In this document: positions 1-6,603 of the stretch, piece after piece
Layout: the number at the start of each line of letters is the position of its first letter
Numbering within the stretch: the first letter of the stretch is position 1
Assembly: GCA_934663655.1 (NCBI GenBank)
Contig: CAKUKT010000123.1
Coordinates: 1-7,254, forward strand
Length of the DNA: 7,254 bases
From: an uncultured Victivallaceae bacterium
GTDB taxonomy: Bacteria; Verrucomicrobiota; Lentisphaeria; Victivallales; Victivallaceae
Direction: 5' to 3'
Made by a program: the position numbers and the translations under genes
The notes under the pieces: generated by a model
The model's database searches: none
What the model was told of the DNA's origin: nothing
Seen by the model: the letters and a program-made list of their open reading frames with translations, nothing else

Positions 1-1337
1 TGAGAAAGAAGTTCGCTTTCATCGGAGCCGGAAGTTTCGGCTTCACCCGCACGCTGGTCCGGGATCTGCTCACCTTTCCGGCATTCAGCGACGCTGAAAT
101 CGCGTTGATGGATATCGATCCGGAACGGCTCGACTTCATCAAGACCGCGGTGGAACGCATTATCGATGCCGGAAAGTACAAGGCGAAACTCGTGGTGACT
201 ACCGATCGCCGGGAAGCGCTCACGGGTGCCGACGGCGTGATCATCACCATTCTGCAGGGAGGATACAAGGTTTTCCGCACCGACATCGAGATTCCCGCAG
301 AATACAAGGTTGACATCAATGTCGGGGATACCCGCGGTCCGTCGGGAATTTTCCGGGCGCTGCGCACGTTGCCGGTGATGCTCGACATCTGCGAGGACAT
401 CCGGCAGTGCTGTCCGAATGCGGTGGTGCTCAACTACACCAATCCGATGGCGATGCTCTGCCGGGGCATGCAGGCGAGGTATCCGGAACTGAAGATCACC
501 GGTCTCTGCCATTCGGTGCAGGGCACGGCGGAGATGCTCGCCAAGTGGATCGGTGCGGACATGAAGGATATCACCTACCGGTGTGCCGGCATCAACCACC
601 AGGCGTTTTATCTTGACTTCCGCTGGAAGGGCCGGGATGCCTATCCTCTGATTCACAAGGCGATCACCACGAAAAAGGAGATCTACGACGCCGAACAGGT
701 GCGCAATGAGATGTTTCTTGCGCTCAACTATTATGTGACCGAATCCAGCGGCCACAACAGCGAATACAACCCCTGGTTCCGCAAGCGCGAAGATCTGATC
801 GAGAAGTATTGCACCAACGGTACCGGCTGGAATCCGGGACATCACGCCTACATTCTCAACGAATATGCGTCCCGGGCCCGCAACTGGCGTTCGTTGATTC
901 GCAAGGAGTTGGCAAAACCGATCAATCTTGAGCGCGGCAAAGAGTATGCGGCCTACATTTTCAATGCGGTTTTCGGCGACAACACTTTCTTCGAGTTCAA
1001 CGGCAACGTCCGCAATTTCGGGTTGATCGACAACCTGCCTTACGGAGCTTGCGTCGAGGTCCCGGTCATCGCATCCAAGCGCGGAATTGACCCCTTCCAC
1101 GTCGGGGCCATGCCGGCGCAGCTGGCGTTGCTCAACAACATCTCCAGCCGGTGCGAGGAACTCGCGGTCGAGGGCGCGCTGGCCGGTGATCCCAATATGA
1201 TTTACCACGCGGTGCTCTTTGATCCGCTCACCTCGGCGGTGCTTTCGCTCGCGGAAATCCGGGAGATGGTCAACCGGATGCTGGCGGCCAACCGGAGTTA
1301 TCTTGGTCACTTCAAATCTCTCAAGGTGAAGATCTGA
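1..1337 (+). CDS. melA: Alpha-galactosidase, glycoside hydrolase family 4 (MelA-like), first base of start codon missing
   Basis: Cytoplasmic enzyme that hydrolyses alpha-galactosides such as melibiose. GH4 enzymes use NAD+ and a divalent metal in an oxidation/elimination/addition mechanism rather than classical acid-base hydrolysis. The window opens with TG, then AGA AAG AAG TTC in frame, so the ATG starts one base before the window and the protein is about 445 residues (E. coli MelA is about 450). Visible motifs are the N-terminal dinucleotide-binding loop [10 protein letters not shown] (residues 8-17), MDIDPERL (37-44), [17 protein letters not shown] (about 109-125), NYTNPMAM (145-152), [11 protein letters not shown] with the expected metal-ligand Cys170, [11 protein letters not shown] with metal-ligand His200, [15 protein letters not shown] (from 246) and [20 protein letters not shown]. 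These match MelA closely and throughout, rather than 6-phospho-glucosidase members of GH4. Two stop codons stand in tandem (TGA TAA, 1335-1340). A strong terminator follows, so it is transcribed apart from the downstream genes. Family call is firm; the exact alpha-galactoside substrate is inferred. Confidence 0.94.
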   Translation, partial: RKKFAFIGAGSFGFTRTLVRDLLTFPAFSDAEIALMDIDPERLDFIKTAVERIIDAGKYKAKLVVTTDRREALTGADGVIITILQGGYKVFRTDIEIPAEYKVDINVGDTRGPSGIFRALRTLPVMLDICEDIRQCCPNAVVLNYTNPMAMLCRGMQARYPELKITGLCHSVQGTAEMLAKWIGADMKDITYRCAGINHQAFYLDFRWKGRDAYPLIHKAITTKKEIYDAEQVRNEMFLALNYYVTESSGHNSEYNPWFRKREDLIEKYCTNGTGWNPGHHAYILNEYASRARNWRSLIRKELAKPINLERGKEYAAYIFNAVFGDNTFFEFNGNVRNFGLIDNLPYGACVEVPVIASKRGIDPFHVGAMPAQLALLNNISSRCEELAVEGALAGDPNMIYHAVLFDPLTSAVLSLAEIREMVNRMLAANRSYLGHFKSLKVKI

Positions 1338-1363
1338 TAATCTTTCATCCTGATGTGATCGAC

Positions 1364-1395
1364 GCCGGAACGGAAATCCGTTCCGGCTTTTTTTT
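1364..1395 (+). terminator. Rho-independent terminator after melA
   Basis: A perfect 10-bp stem GCCGGAACGG / CCGTTCCGGC (1364-1373 with 1378-1387) closes on an AAAT loop and is followed at once by eight T's (1388-1395). It lies 26 bases after the melA stop codon. This is a textbook intrinsic terminator and separates melA from the next transcription unit. Confidence 0.93.
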
Positions 1396-1414
1396 CGGGT
1401 TGCTCTCTTTGGAG

Positions 1415-1443
1415 TTGCAAAGCCGGGCTTTCCGCCGTATATT
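1415..1443 (+). promoter_or_regulatory. Predicted sigma70-type promoter for the four-gene operon
   Basis: TTGCAA (1415-1420, 4 of 6 matches to TTGACA) and TATATT (1438-1443, 5 of 6 matches to TATAAT) are separated by exactly 17 bases. They lie just after the melA terminator and upstream of the glycosyltransferase gene. Transcription would begin near 1450, leaving a leader of about 85 nt. The call rests on consensus match and position only; the organism's housekeeping sigma preference is unknown. Confidence 0.6.
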
Positions 1444-1463
1444 ATGCCGGATCAATACGGTCG

Positions 1464-1481
1464 ATCGGGAGTTTTCCCGGT
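1464..1481 (+). other. Small hairpin in the operon leader
   Basis: ATCGGGA (1464-1470) pairs with TCCCGGT (1475-1481) around a GTTT loop: seven pairs, including one T-G wobble. It falls about 15-30 nt after the predicted transcription start. No T-run follows it, so it is not an intrinsic terminator. It could stabilise the 5' end of the mRNA or be chance. I recognise no riboswitch or leader peptide here. Confidence 0.3.
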
Positions 1482-1534
1482 ACGGAACAATGTCACAACG
1501 GCGGTGATGAAACTTTAGTTGCGGAGCAGGAGGC

Positions 1535-3235
1535 ATGACGAAATTTGTTGAAAGGTATTTTCCGTGGGGATTTTTTTTCGCCGCGCTGGTGATTTTTCTC
1601 TGGGAACTGTGGTCGCGTGAAATCTTGATGATCGATTCCCGTTTTGCCCTGTTTGTTTATGAGATGGGAGAGTCGGGAATTGCTCCTTTCCCCCGGCTCA
1701 ACGGTCAATTGTATCCGGATTATACTTCGCTGCCGACTCTGTTGATGTACCTGAGCAGTCGTCTGTTCGGCACGGTGAACTGGTTTACGATCGTTTTTCC
1801 CAGCGCGGTCGTCGGTGCGGCGCTGGTGGCGGCAACCGGCATGCTCGGCGCCAGACTGCGTTCCCCAAAGTACGGAATAAGTGCGGCCCTGCTGATGCTG
1901 GGAGCGTATGAATTTGTCAGCATCGGCAGAATTGTCTCTATTGACCTCTTTCCGGCGCTGGCTTCTCTGCTCGGGTTCTGGGTGGTTTTCCGTTACGGAG
2001 AAGAGGGCAACCGGAAACTGCTCTGGTGGTTGCCGCTGTTTTTCACAGTTGGATTTCTGGCCCGCGGCCCGATCGGGGTGGTGATTCCGACTGCGGTTGT
2101 GTTGAGCGCGCTGGCAATTTACGGTCGTTTCCGGGCCTTTTTTGCCGTCGGTTTCGGGGCGGCGGCGATCATGTTGTTTTTTCTGGGTTTGTGGGCCTGG
2201 TTCGCTTTCACCTGGGGAGGCGCGGAGTTTCACCGGGATTTCTGGGAAATGCAGATATTCGACCGGATCGGCAGCACCAGGCCGGTATGGTATTATTTCG
2301 CCGATGCGGTGGGTTCGTTTACGTTCACCTACCCGCTGGCGCTGGTGGTGACGGTGATCTATCTGTTTTACTGGAAGCGGGAGTTCTTCCGCTTCGCCGG
2401 AGAGGATGCGGCGCGTCGGGAACTTCAACTGCTCAATGGATGGATGTTCATTGTGCTGGTGGGGATGAGTATTCCCGGCACCAAACATTTGCGTTACATT
2501 GCTCCGGTGATTCCGGCGGCAGCGCTGCTGGCGGCGCTGGCAATTGAGAATCCGGATCAAATCCCGGCGTTGGCGGTACTCCGGCGCTGGATTTTCCGGA
2601 TTGGTGGGGTGCTGGTCTGTCTGGCGCCGCCGGCTTACCTGATCGCGGCTCTGGTGCTTTGCGACCGGCGGGTGGTCGAGCTGATCGGTTCGGAAATCCG
2701 TCTGGAGTTGTGGCTGCCGCTGTTTCTGCTGCTGGCGGGGGCGGTGTCATTCTGGGTCGATGTGCGTCGTCGGGGGCGAGGGGGCGCGGTCCAGCTGGCG
2801 TCGTTGGTGCTGCTGGTGGTGGTGATGCGGGTGTTTGTGATGGAAGCGGTGAATCAGGCGACGGTGAGTTCGCGGGAGTTTACGCTGGTCTGCGAAAAGT
2901 TGCGTCCGGCCGGGCAGCCGCTGTACTTCTGGGGACTGGGTCCGGACGGTGATGACAACAAGTATCTGCTGCATGTCGAGCGGGACCGAATCTTCATTCC
3001 CCGGACGTTTAAGAAGAAGGATTTTCCGGAAATGGCCGCGCTTCCGCCCGGAACTTTGCTGCTGGCCCGGGAAGAGCGCTGGGAGGAGGAGGTTCCGGAA
3101 TCTCTGCGTTGCAACTGGGAGGCGATTGCGCGGGGAAAAATCGGTCGCCGGGAGTGTGTGCTGCTCAAGCGAACCAATGATGCGATCGGCGATGGTGAAA
3201 CCGCCGGTGCGGTTGAGGGTAACGGAGGAATTTGA
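1535..3235 (+). CDS. GT-C fold membrane glycosyltransferase, ArnT/PMT-like (undecaprenyl-phosphate-sugar type)
   Basis: A 566-residue polytopic membrane protein of the dolichyl-phosphate-mannose/ArnT-like superfamily. These enzymes move a sugar from a polyprenyl-phosphate carrier onto a lipid, glycan or protein on the outer face of the inner membrane. After a first membrane segment (about 10-27) comes IDSRFALFVYEM (33-44), which fits the acidic residue-plus-Arg motif of the first periplasmic loop (Asp34 the likely catalytic acid). Next is PRLNGQLYPDYTSLPTLLMYLSSRLFG (53-79), matching ArnT's NG...P...Y.L...LFG segment. SIDLFPAL (135-142), LARGPIG (175-181; many relatives have TKGP) and GTKHLRYIAPVIPA (315-328) follow. 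About ten more hydrophobic segments run to roughly residue 437, and then a soluble tail of about 125 residues, probably periplasmic. The ATG at 1535 is the only sensible start because an in-frame stop lies at 1508. AGGAGG (1528-1533) sits only one base from it, while GGAG at 1523-1526 has normal spacing. Donor and acceptor cannot be told from sequence. Confidence 0.85.
   Translation: MTKFVERYFPWGFFFAALVIFLWELWSREILMIDSRFALFVYEMGESGIAPFPRLNGQLYPDYTSLPTLLMYLSSRLFGTVNWFTIVFPSAVVGAALVAATGMLGARLRSPKYGISAALLMLGAYEFVSIGRIVSIDLFPALASLLGFWVVFRYGEEGNRKLLWWLPLFFTVGFLARGPIGVVIPTAVVLSALAIYGRFRAFFAVGFGAAAIMLFFLGLWAWFAFTWGGAEFHRDFWEMQIFDRIGSTRPVWYYFADAVGSFTFTYPLALVVTVIYLFYWKREFFRFAGEDAARRELQLLNGWMFIVLVGMSIPGTKHLRYIAPVIPAAALLAALAIENPDQIPALAVLRRWIFRIGGVLVCLAPPAYLIAALVLCDRRVVELIGSEIRLELWLPLFLLLAGAVSFWVDVRRRGRGGAVQLASLVLLVVVMRVFVMEAVNQATVSSREFTLVCEKLRPAGQPLYFWGLGPDGDDNKYLLHVERDRIFIPRTFKKKDFPEMAALPPGTLLLAREERWEEEVPESLRCNWEAIARGKIGRRECVLLKRTNDAIGDGETAGAVEGNGGI
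3224..3229 (+). promoter_or_regulatory. Ribosome binding site of the TSCPD gene, inside the glycosyltransferase gene
   Basis: GGAGGA (3224-3229) lies 9 bases before the ATG at 3239 and within the last codons of the upstream gene, whose TGA is at 3233-3235. Ribosomes finishing the glycosyltransferase would therefore expose or reuse this site, which suggests translational coupling. Confidence 0.75.
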
Positions 3236-3238
3236 AGT

Positions 3239-3511
3239 ATGAAATACGTTTACAGAACCTCGCCGGAGGTTTGCAGTGATTCCATTGAAATGGAGATTTC
3301 CGGGGCCGGGGAGATTTCGGCGGTGAAATTCATCGGAGGTTGTCCGGGATCACTTCAGGCGGTGTCGCGTCTGGTGATCGGCCGTCGTCCCGGCGAAGTT
3401 GTGAAACTGCTGCGGGGGATCCTCTGCGGCGGCAAGCGCACGAGCTGTCCGGATCAGCTCGCCAGCGCCCTCTCGAAGTTGTTGAAAGAACATCCGCAAT
3501 GGCAGGAGTGA
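3239..3511 (+). CDS. TSCPD-domain four-cysteine small protein (TIGR03905-type)
   Basis: A 90-residue protein that is essentially one TSCPD domain. The four cysteines are at 12, 35, 63 and 70. They fall in the family pattern: VCSDSIEMEI, then VKFIGGCPGSLQAVSRL (29-45), then a helix, then ILCGGKRTSCPDQLASAL (61-78) containing the signature T-S-C-P-D at 68-72. The same domain occurs at the C-terminus of B12-dependent ribonucleotide reductases, where its cysteines are thought to act in metal binding or thiol exchange. Stand-alone copies are conserved but uncharacterised, and no function should be assigned. There is no signal peptide or membrane segment, so it is cytosolic. It begins 3 bases after the glycosyltransferase stop with a good ribosome binding site (3224-3229), and its own TGA (3509-3511) abuts the araB ribosome binding site. 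Family assignment is firm; role unknown. Confidence 0.88.
   Translation: MKYVYRTSPEVCSDSIEMEISGAGEISAVKFIGGCPGSLQAVSRLVIGRRPGEVVKLLRGILCGGKRTSCPDQLASALSKLLKEHPQWQE
3504..3508 (+). promoter_or_regulatory. Ribosome binding site that fixes the araB start
   Basis: AGGAG (3504-3508) stands 8 bases before the ATG at 3517 and touches the stop codon of the TSCPD gene. It favours 3517 over the in-frame ATG at 3499, which would leave this site inside the coding region, and over a far-upstream TTG at 3340, which would overlap most of the TSCPD gene. Confidence 0.8.
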
Positions 3512-3516
3512 CGGCA

Positions 3517-5118
3517 ATGAAAAAGAATCTGGTAATCGGAATTGATTTCGGTTCGGACAGCGTTCGGGCGCTGTTGGTCGGCATTGACGGCAGAATTGTG
3601 ACGTCGTCGGTTCACGCCTACCGGCGGTGGGGGGAGGGGCGCTACTGCGATCCCGCCGCGAACCGTTTTCGCCAGCACCCTCTCGATTATCTGGAGGGGA
3701 TCGAAGCGGTGGTGCGCGGCGTATTGAAGGGGGGTGACGCTTCGGCGGTCGGCGGCATTGCGATCGATACGACCGGATCGACTCCGGGCGCGGTTGATGC
3801 ATCCGGGACCCCGCTGGCGCTGCTGCCGCAGTTTGCCGATGATCCGGATGCGATGTTCTTTTTGTGGAAGGATCACACCTCCGCTGCGGAAGCTGACTGG
3901 ATCAATAAGAAAGCCGCGGAATGGGCGAGCAAACATGGTATCGATTACCGACAGTATGAGGGGAAGATCTACTCCTGTGAATGGTTCTGGAGCAAGCTGC
4001 TCTATGTGTTGCGGGTTTCTCCGGCGGTCCGGGAGGCGGCGGCGAGCTGGGTTGAGCACAGCGACTGGATTACCGGCGAACTGGTTGGCCGGACCCGTCC
4101 GGATCTGCTGGTGCGGAACCGTTGTGCCGCCGGGCACAAGGCGATGTGGCACGCCTCCTGGGGTGGTTTGCCGCCGGAGGAGTTTTTTGTCAGCATCGAT
4201 CCGCTGCTTGGTTCCTGGCGTTCGCGGCTTTTCGGAGCCACCGCCACCGCCGACCAGCCGGTGGGGACGCTGACTCCGGAATGGGCGGCGCGTCTGGGGC
4301 TGCCGGAGGATGTAGTGGTGGGAGGATCCGGTTTTGACGCACACTTCGGCGCGGTCGGAGCGGGGGTCGGCATCGGTGAAATGGTGTCGGTTTTCGGAAC
4401 TTCAACCTGTGATATCGCCATCGGCGACAACGCTACCGGTTGTATCGGCGGCATCTGCGGCCAGGTGGATGGTTCGGTGGTACCGGGGTTCCAGGGAATC
4501 GAGGCTGGCCAGGCGTCATTCGGTGATGTTTACGCGTGGTTCAAGCGCTTCCTTTCCTACGGCGGAAATGAAATCTCGCTTCCGAAGCTGGAAGCGGAGG
4601 CGGCGCAGGTGGCGCCGGGTGCCGATGGGATTGCGGCACTCGACTGGTTCAACGGCCGGCGCAGTCCGGATGTGAATGATTATCTGCGCGGAGCGGTGCG
4701 CGGGTTGTCGCTGGGATCCACTCCTCCGGCGGTATTCCGGGCGCTGGTGGAGGCGACGGTGTTCGGGCTGCGGGCGATTGTCGAAAGATTGCGCGGCAAC
4801 GGTGTTCCCATCAATTCCATCGCCGCGATCGGCGGCATCAGCCGCAAGTCGCCGCTGGTGATGCAGATTGCCGCGGATGTGCTGAATCTGCCGGTACGGG
4901 TTTCCTCCTGCGATCAGGTCTGCGCGCTCGGGGCGGCGATCTTTGCTGCGGTCGCCGCCGGGATTTATCCCGACACCCTGACGGCGATGCGGACGATGAG
5001 CGCCGGTTACGACCGCACCTATCAGCCGGATCCGGAACGCGTCGCCACTTATGAGAAACTTTACCGTAACTATCTGGAATTTGGACGGTTCGAGGAGCAG
5101 GTCGCATCACGCGGTTAA
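3517..5118 (+). CDS. araB: L-ribulokinase, FGGY carbohydrate kinase family
   Basis: ATP-dependent cytoplasmic kinase converting L-ribulose to L-ribulose 5-phosphate in L-arabinose catabolism. The 533-residue product aligns with E. coli AraB from end to end. It shows GIDFGSDSVRALLVGIDG (8-25), the first phosphate loop; YRRWGEGRYCDP (35-46); DTTGSTPG (84-91); FFLWKDHTSAAEA (114-126); IYSCEWFWSKLL (151-162); RNRCAAGHKAMWHASWGGLP (200-219); GGSGFDAHFGAVGAG (269-283) with the likely catalytic base Asp274; GTSTCDI; GICGQVDGSVVPGFQGIEAGQASFGDVYAWF (312-342); ALDWFNGRRSP; IGGISRKSPLVMQIAADVLN (438-457); and CALGAAIFAAVAAG (469-482). These motifs separate it from xylulokinase and glycerol kinase. It is about 33 residues shorter than the E. 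coli enzyme, mainly in the loop before LDWFNGRR and at the C-terminus. Gly91 stands where E. coli has Ala (STPA). The start at 3517 is set by AGGAG at 3504-3508. No araA or araD lies in view. Confidence 0.94.
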   Translation: MKKNLVIGIDFGSDSVRALLVGIDGRIVTSSVHAYRRWGEGRYCDPAANRFRQHPLDYLEGIEAVVRGVLKGGDASAVGGIAIDTTGSTPGAVDASGTPLALLPQFADDPDAMFFLWKDHTSAAEADWINKKAAEWASKHGIDYRQYEGKIYSCEWFWSKLLYVLRVSPAVREAAASWVEHSDWITGELVGRTRPDLLVRNRCAAGHKAMWHASWGGLPPEEFFVSIDPLLGSWRSRLFGATATADQPVGTLTPEWAARLGLPEDVVVGGSGFDAHFGAVGAGVGIGEMVSVFGTSTCDIAIGDNATGCIGGICGQVDGSVVPGFQGIEAGQASFGDVYAWFKRFLSYGGNEISLPKLEAEAAQVAPGADGIAALDWFNGRRSPDVNDYLRGAVRGLSLGSTPPAVFRALVEATVFGLRAIVERLRGNGVPINSIAAIGGISRKSPLVMQIAADVLNLPVRVSSCDQVCALGAAIFAAVAAGIYPDTLTAMRTMSAGYDRTYQPDPERVATYEKLYRNYLEFGRFEEQVASRG

Positions 5119-5169
5119 GCTCCGGAGATGCGGCGAATCCGGAACGAAGAAGATTGTTCGATTTCGCTG

Positions 5170-6405
5170 ATGAAAGAGCATGCAACCGCGGATGTCCTGG
5201 TTGTCGGCGGCGGGGCGGCGGGGCTTTTCGCCGCCGCGCGTCTGGGTGCGGACTGCCGGGTGGCGGTCGCCGAGTTTCTGGTGCGGCCGGGGATGAAACT
5301 GCTCGCCAGCGGCAACGGCAGGTGTAATCTGACTAATCGTCTTGCGGTTGCGGATTTCATCGCGAGTTTCGGGGAAAAATCCCGCTTCGTCGCACCGGCG
5401 CTGCGCAATTTTCCCCCGGAAAAATTACTGGCTTTTTTTCGTTCGCGCGGCATCCAATTTCAGGTTGTGGATGACTTCCATTATTTCCCGGCGAGCGGAC
5501 GGGCCGGTGATCTGCTCGCCGCGCTGCTCGACGGCAGTTATGAACTTCATACCTCGTGCCCGGTGAACCGGCTGTTGATCCGTGACGGCCGGGTGGCGGG
5601 CGCGGCGTCGGAGGATCGGGAATTTCACGCTGAAGCGGTGCTCATCGCCGCCGGTTCGCGGGCACGCCCCGCGCTGGGCGGTCGCGGCAGCGCCGAGCCA
5701 TTAGCTGAACAGGCCGGTCATCATATTGTACCGCCGGTTCCGGCTCTGGCCGGACTGCACACCGTCGAGGAGTGGCCGGGTGAACTTGCCGGAATAACCC
5801 TCGAGGATGCGCTGGTCACTTTGGATAGAAAACTCACCGGTTCCGGCGCATTGCTCTTTACGCAGAATGGTATTTCCGGACCGGCGGTGTTGGATCTTGC
5901 GGGCGCGGTAAATCGTCGTCTTGCCGCCGGGGAGGTGGTGTCGGTGTCGATTGATCTGCATAATTTCGGAGCTCAGCGCTGGCGGGAGATCTTTGCCGCC
6001 CGGCGAGAGATTTCCGGGGCCGTCCGGCTTCCCCGGCTGTTGAAGGAATATTTCCCCTCCCGGTTGGTTCAGCGGCTGGAGGTTCCGGATGTGCCGCTCG
6101 CCAAGCTGAGTTCCGGAGAGCGGGAAAAATTGATCAGTGAACTCACCGCCGTCCGGCTGACGATCCGGGGGTCCGATTCCTGGGATCGGGCGATGGCCGC
6201 CGAAGGCGGAGTGGCGCTCGATGAAGTCAATCCCCGAACCATGGAAAGCCGTCTGGTGAAAAATCTTTTCTTTGCCGGTGAATTTCTGGATGTCACCGGG
6301 CGATGCGGCGGCTACAATCTGCAATGGGCTTTCAGTTCCGCCGCGCTTGCCGCCGACTCGATCCGGCGGCGCCTGAAGGAACTTAAACAGCGCGGTGATG
6401 AATAA
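5170..6405 (+). CDS. HI0933/BaiN-family FAD-dependent oxidoreductase (YhiN-like)
   Basis: A 411-residue cytosolic flavoprotein of the HI0933-like family, which databases also label BaiN or 'aminoacetone oxidase family FAD-binding enzyme'. It starts with the FAD-binding Rossmann motif DVLVVGGGAAGLFAA (8-22). The family motif KLLASGNGRCNLTN follows (43-56; usually SGGGRCNxTN), then DDFHYFPASGRAGDLL (101-116), LIAAGSRARPALGGRGS (158-174), LLFTQNGISGPAVLDLA (228-244), and the C-terminal FAD-contacting block AAEGGVALDEVNPRTMESRL...LFFAGEFLDVTGRCGGYNLQWAFSS (343-390). Length is normal for the family. An in-frame ATG at 5128 would add 14 residues but has GGAG directly touching it; I chose 5170 because relatives begin just before the Rossmann strand, although no good ribosome binding site precedes it. 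It lies downstream of araB in the same orientation and ends at the operon terminator. Physiological substrate unknown; a bile-acid role reported for BaiN should not be transferred. Confidence 0.87.
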   Translation: MKEHATADVLVVGGGAAGLFAAARLGADCRVAVAEFLVRPGMKLLASGNGRCNLTNRLAVADFIASFGEKSRFVAPALRNFPPEKLLAFFRSRGIQFQVVDDFHYFPASGRAGDLLAALLDGSYELHTSCPVNRLLIRDGRVAGAASEDREFHAEAVLIAAGSRARPALGGRGSAEPLAEQAGHHIVPPVPALAGLHTVEEWPGELAGITLEDALVTLDRKLTGSGALLFTQNGISGPAVLDLAGAVNRRLAAGEVVSVSIDLHNFGAQRWREIFAARREISGAVRLPRLLKEYFPSRLVQRLEVPDVPLAKLSSGEREKLISELTAVRLTIRGSDSWDRAMAAEGGVALDEVNPRTMESRLVKNLFFAGEFLDVTGRCGGYNLQWAFSSAALAADSIRRRLKELKQRGDE

Positions 6406-6423
6406 AACGCGAAAGCGTGCCGT

Positions 6424-6442
6424 GCCGCAGCGGCTTTTTTTT
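6424..6442 (+). terminator. Intrinsic terminator of the plus-strand operon
   Basis: A short GC hairpin GCCG-CAG-CGGC (6424-6434) is followed directly by eight T's (6435-6442). It lies 18 bases after the flavoprotein stop codon. A second small hairpin with a GAAA tetraloop (ACGC/GCGT, 6407-6418) sits between the stop codon and this stem and may add to termination or protect the 3' end. The four-base stem is short, but its position and T-run are convincing. Confidence 0.7.
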
Positions 6443-6535
6443 GTTCACTCTCCGGCGGAGGTAATTTGAGGAGCGGTCGGCTGTAATCAGCAGTTGCTTC
6501 CTGCGGAGCCCGGAGTACCGACAATGGCGGCCGGT
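6443..6535. other. Non-coding spacer between convergent terminators
   Basis: I find no gene in this stretch. An imperfect inverted repeat is visible: AGGAGC (6469-6474) opposite GCTTCCT (6496-6502), with an inner GCTG-TAAT-CAGC hairpin (6480-6491). No T-run follows on either side, so this is not a further terminator. It may be chance structure. Confidence 0.35.
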
Positions 6536-6585
6536 AAAAAAAAACACCGCCGCCGCGGACACTGCCGGTCGCGCGCGAGGCGGTG
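6536..6585 (-). terminator. Intrinsic terminator of the citrate synthase gene (minus strand)
   Basis: Read on the minus strand, CACCGCC (6585-6579) pairs with GGCGGTG (6551-6545), and nine T's follow (plus-strand A's at 6544-6536). The loop between the arms is about 27 nt and GC-rich, with further CG pairing possible inside. The stem starts 18 bases after the citrate synthase stop codon at 6604-6606. Confidence 0.75.
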
Positions 6586-6603
6586 CGTTATGACAACTTT
6601 TAC

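Noticed and set aside
105..107. TTG as the start of the alpha-galactosidase
   Set aside because: The frame continues upstream to base 1 and encodes the NAD-binding motif [10 protein letters not shown]. The true ATG begins one base before the window.
1464..1481. Leader hairpin read as an attenuator or terminator
   Set aside because: No T-run follows the stem and no leader peptide with repeated codons is visible.
1493..2560. Long minus-strand open frame (355 codons) antisense to the glycosyltransferase gene
   Set aside because: Its translation is rich in Arg, His, Pro and Gln with no recognisable motif, as expected for the complement of a GC-rich gene. The plus strand encodes a clear membrane protein family over the same bases.
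3340..3516. N-terminal extension of araB by 59 residues from a TTG start
   Set aside because: It would overlap most of the TSCPD gene in another frame. The ribosome binding site at 3504-3508 and the family N-terminus (GIDFGSDS) both support the ATG at 3517.
3454..4344. Minus-strand open frame (296 codons) antisense to araB
   Set aside because: Low-complexity Arg/Pro/His-rich translation without a domain. The opposite strand holds unmistakable ribulokinase motifs.
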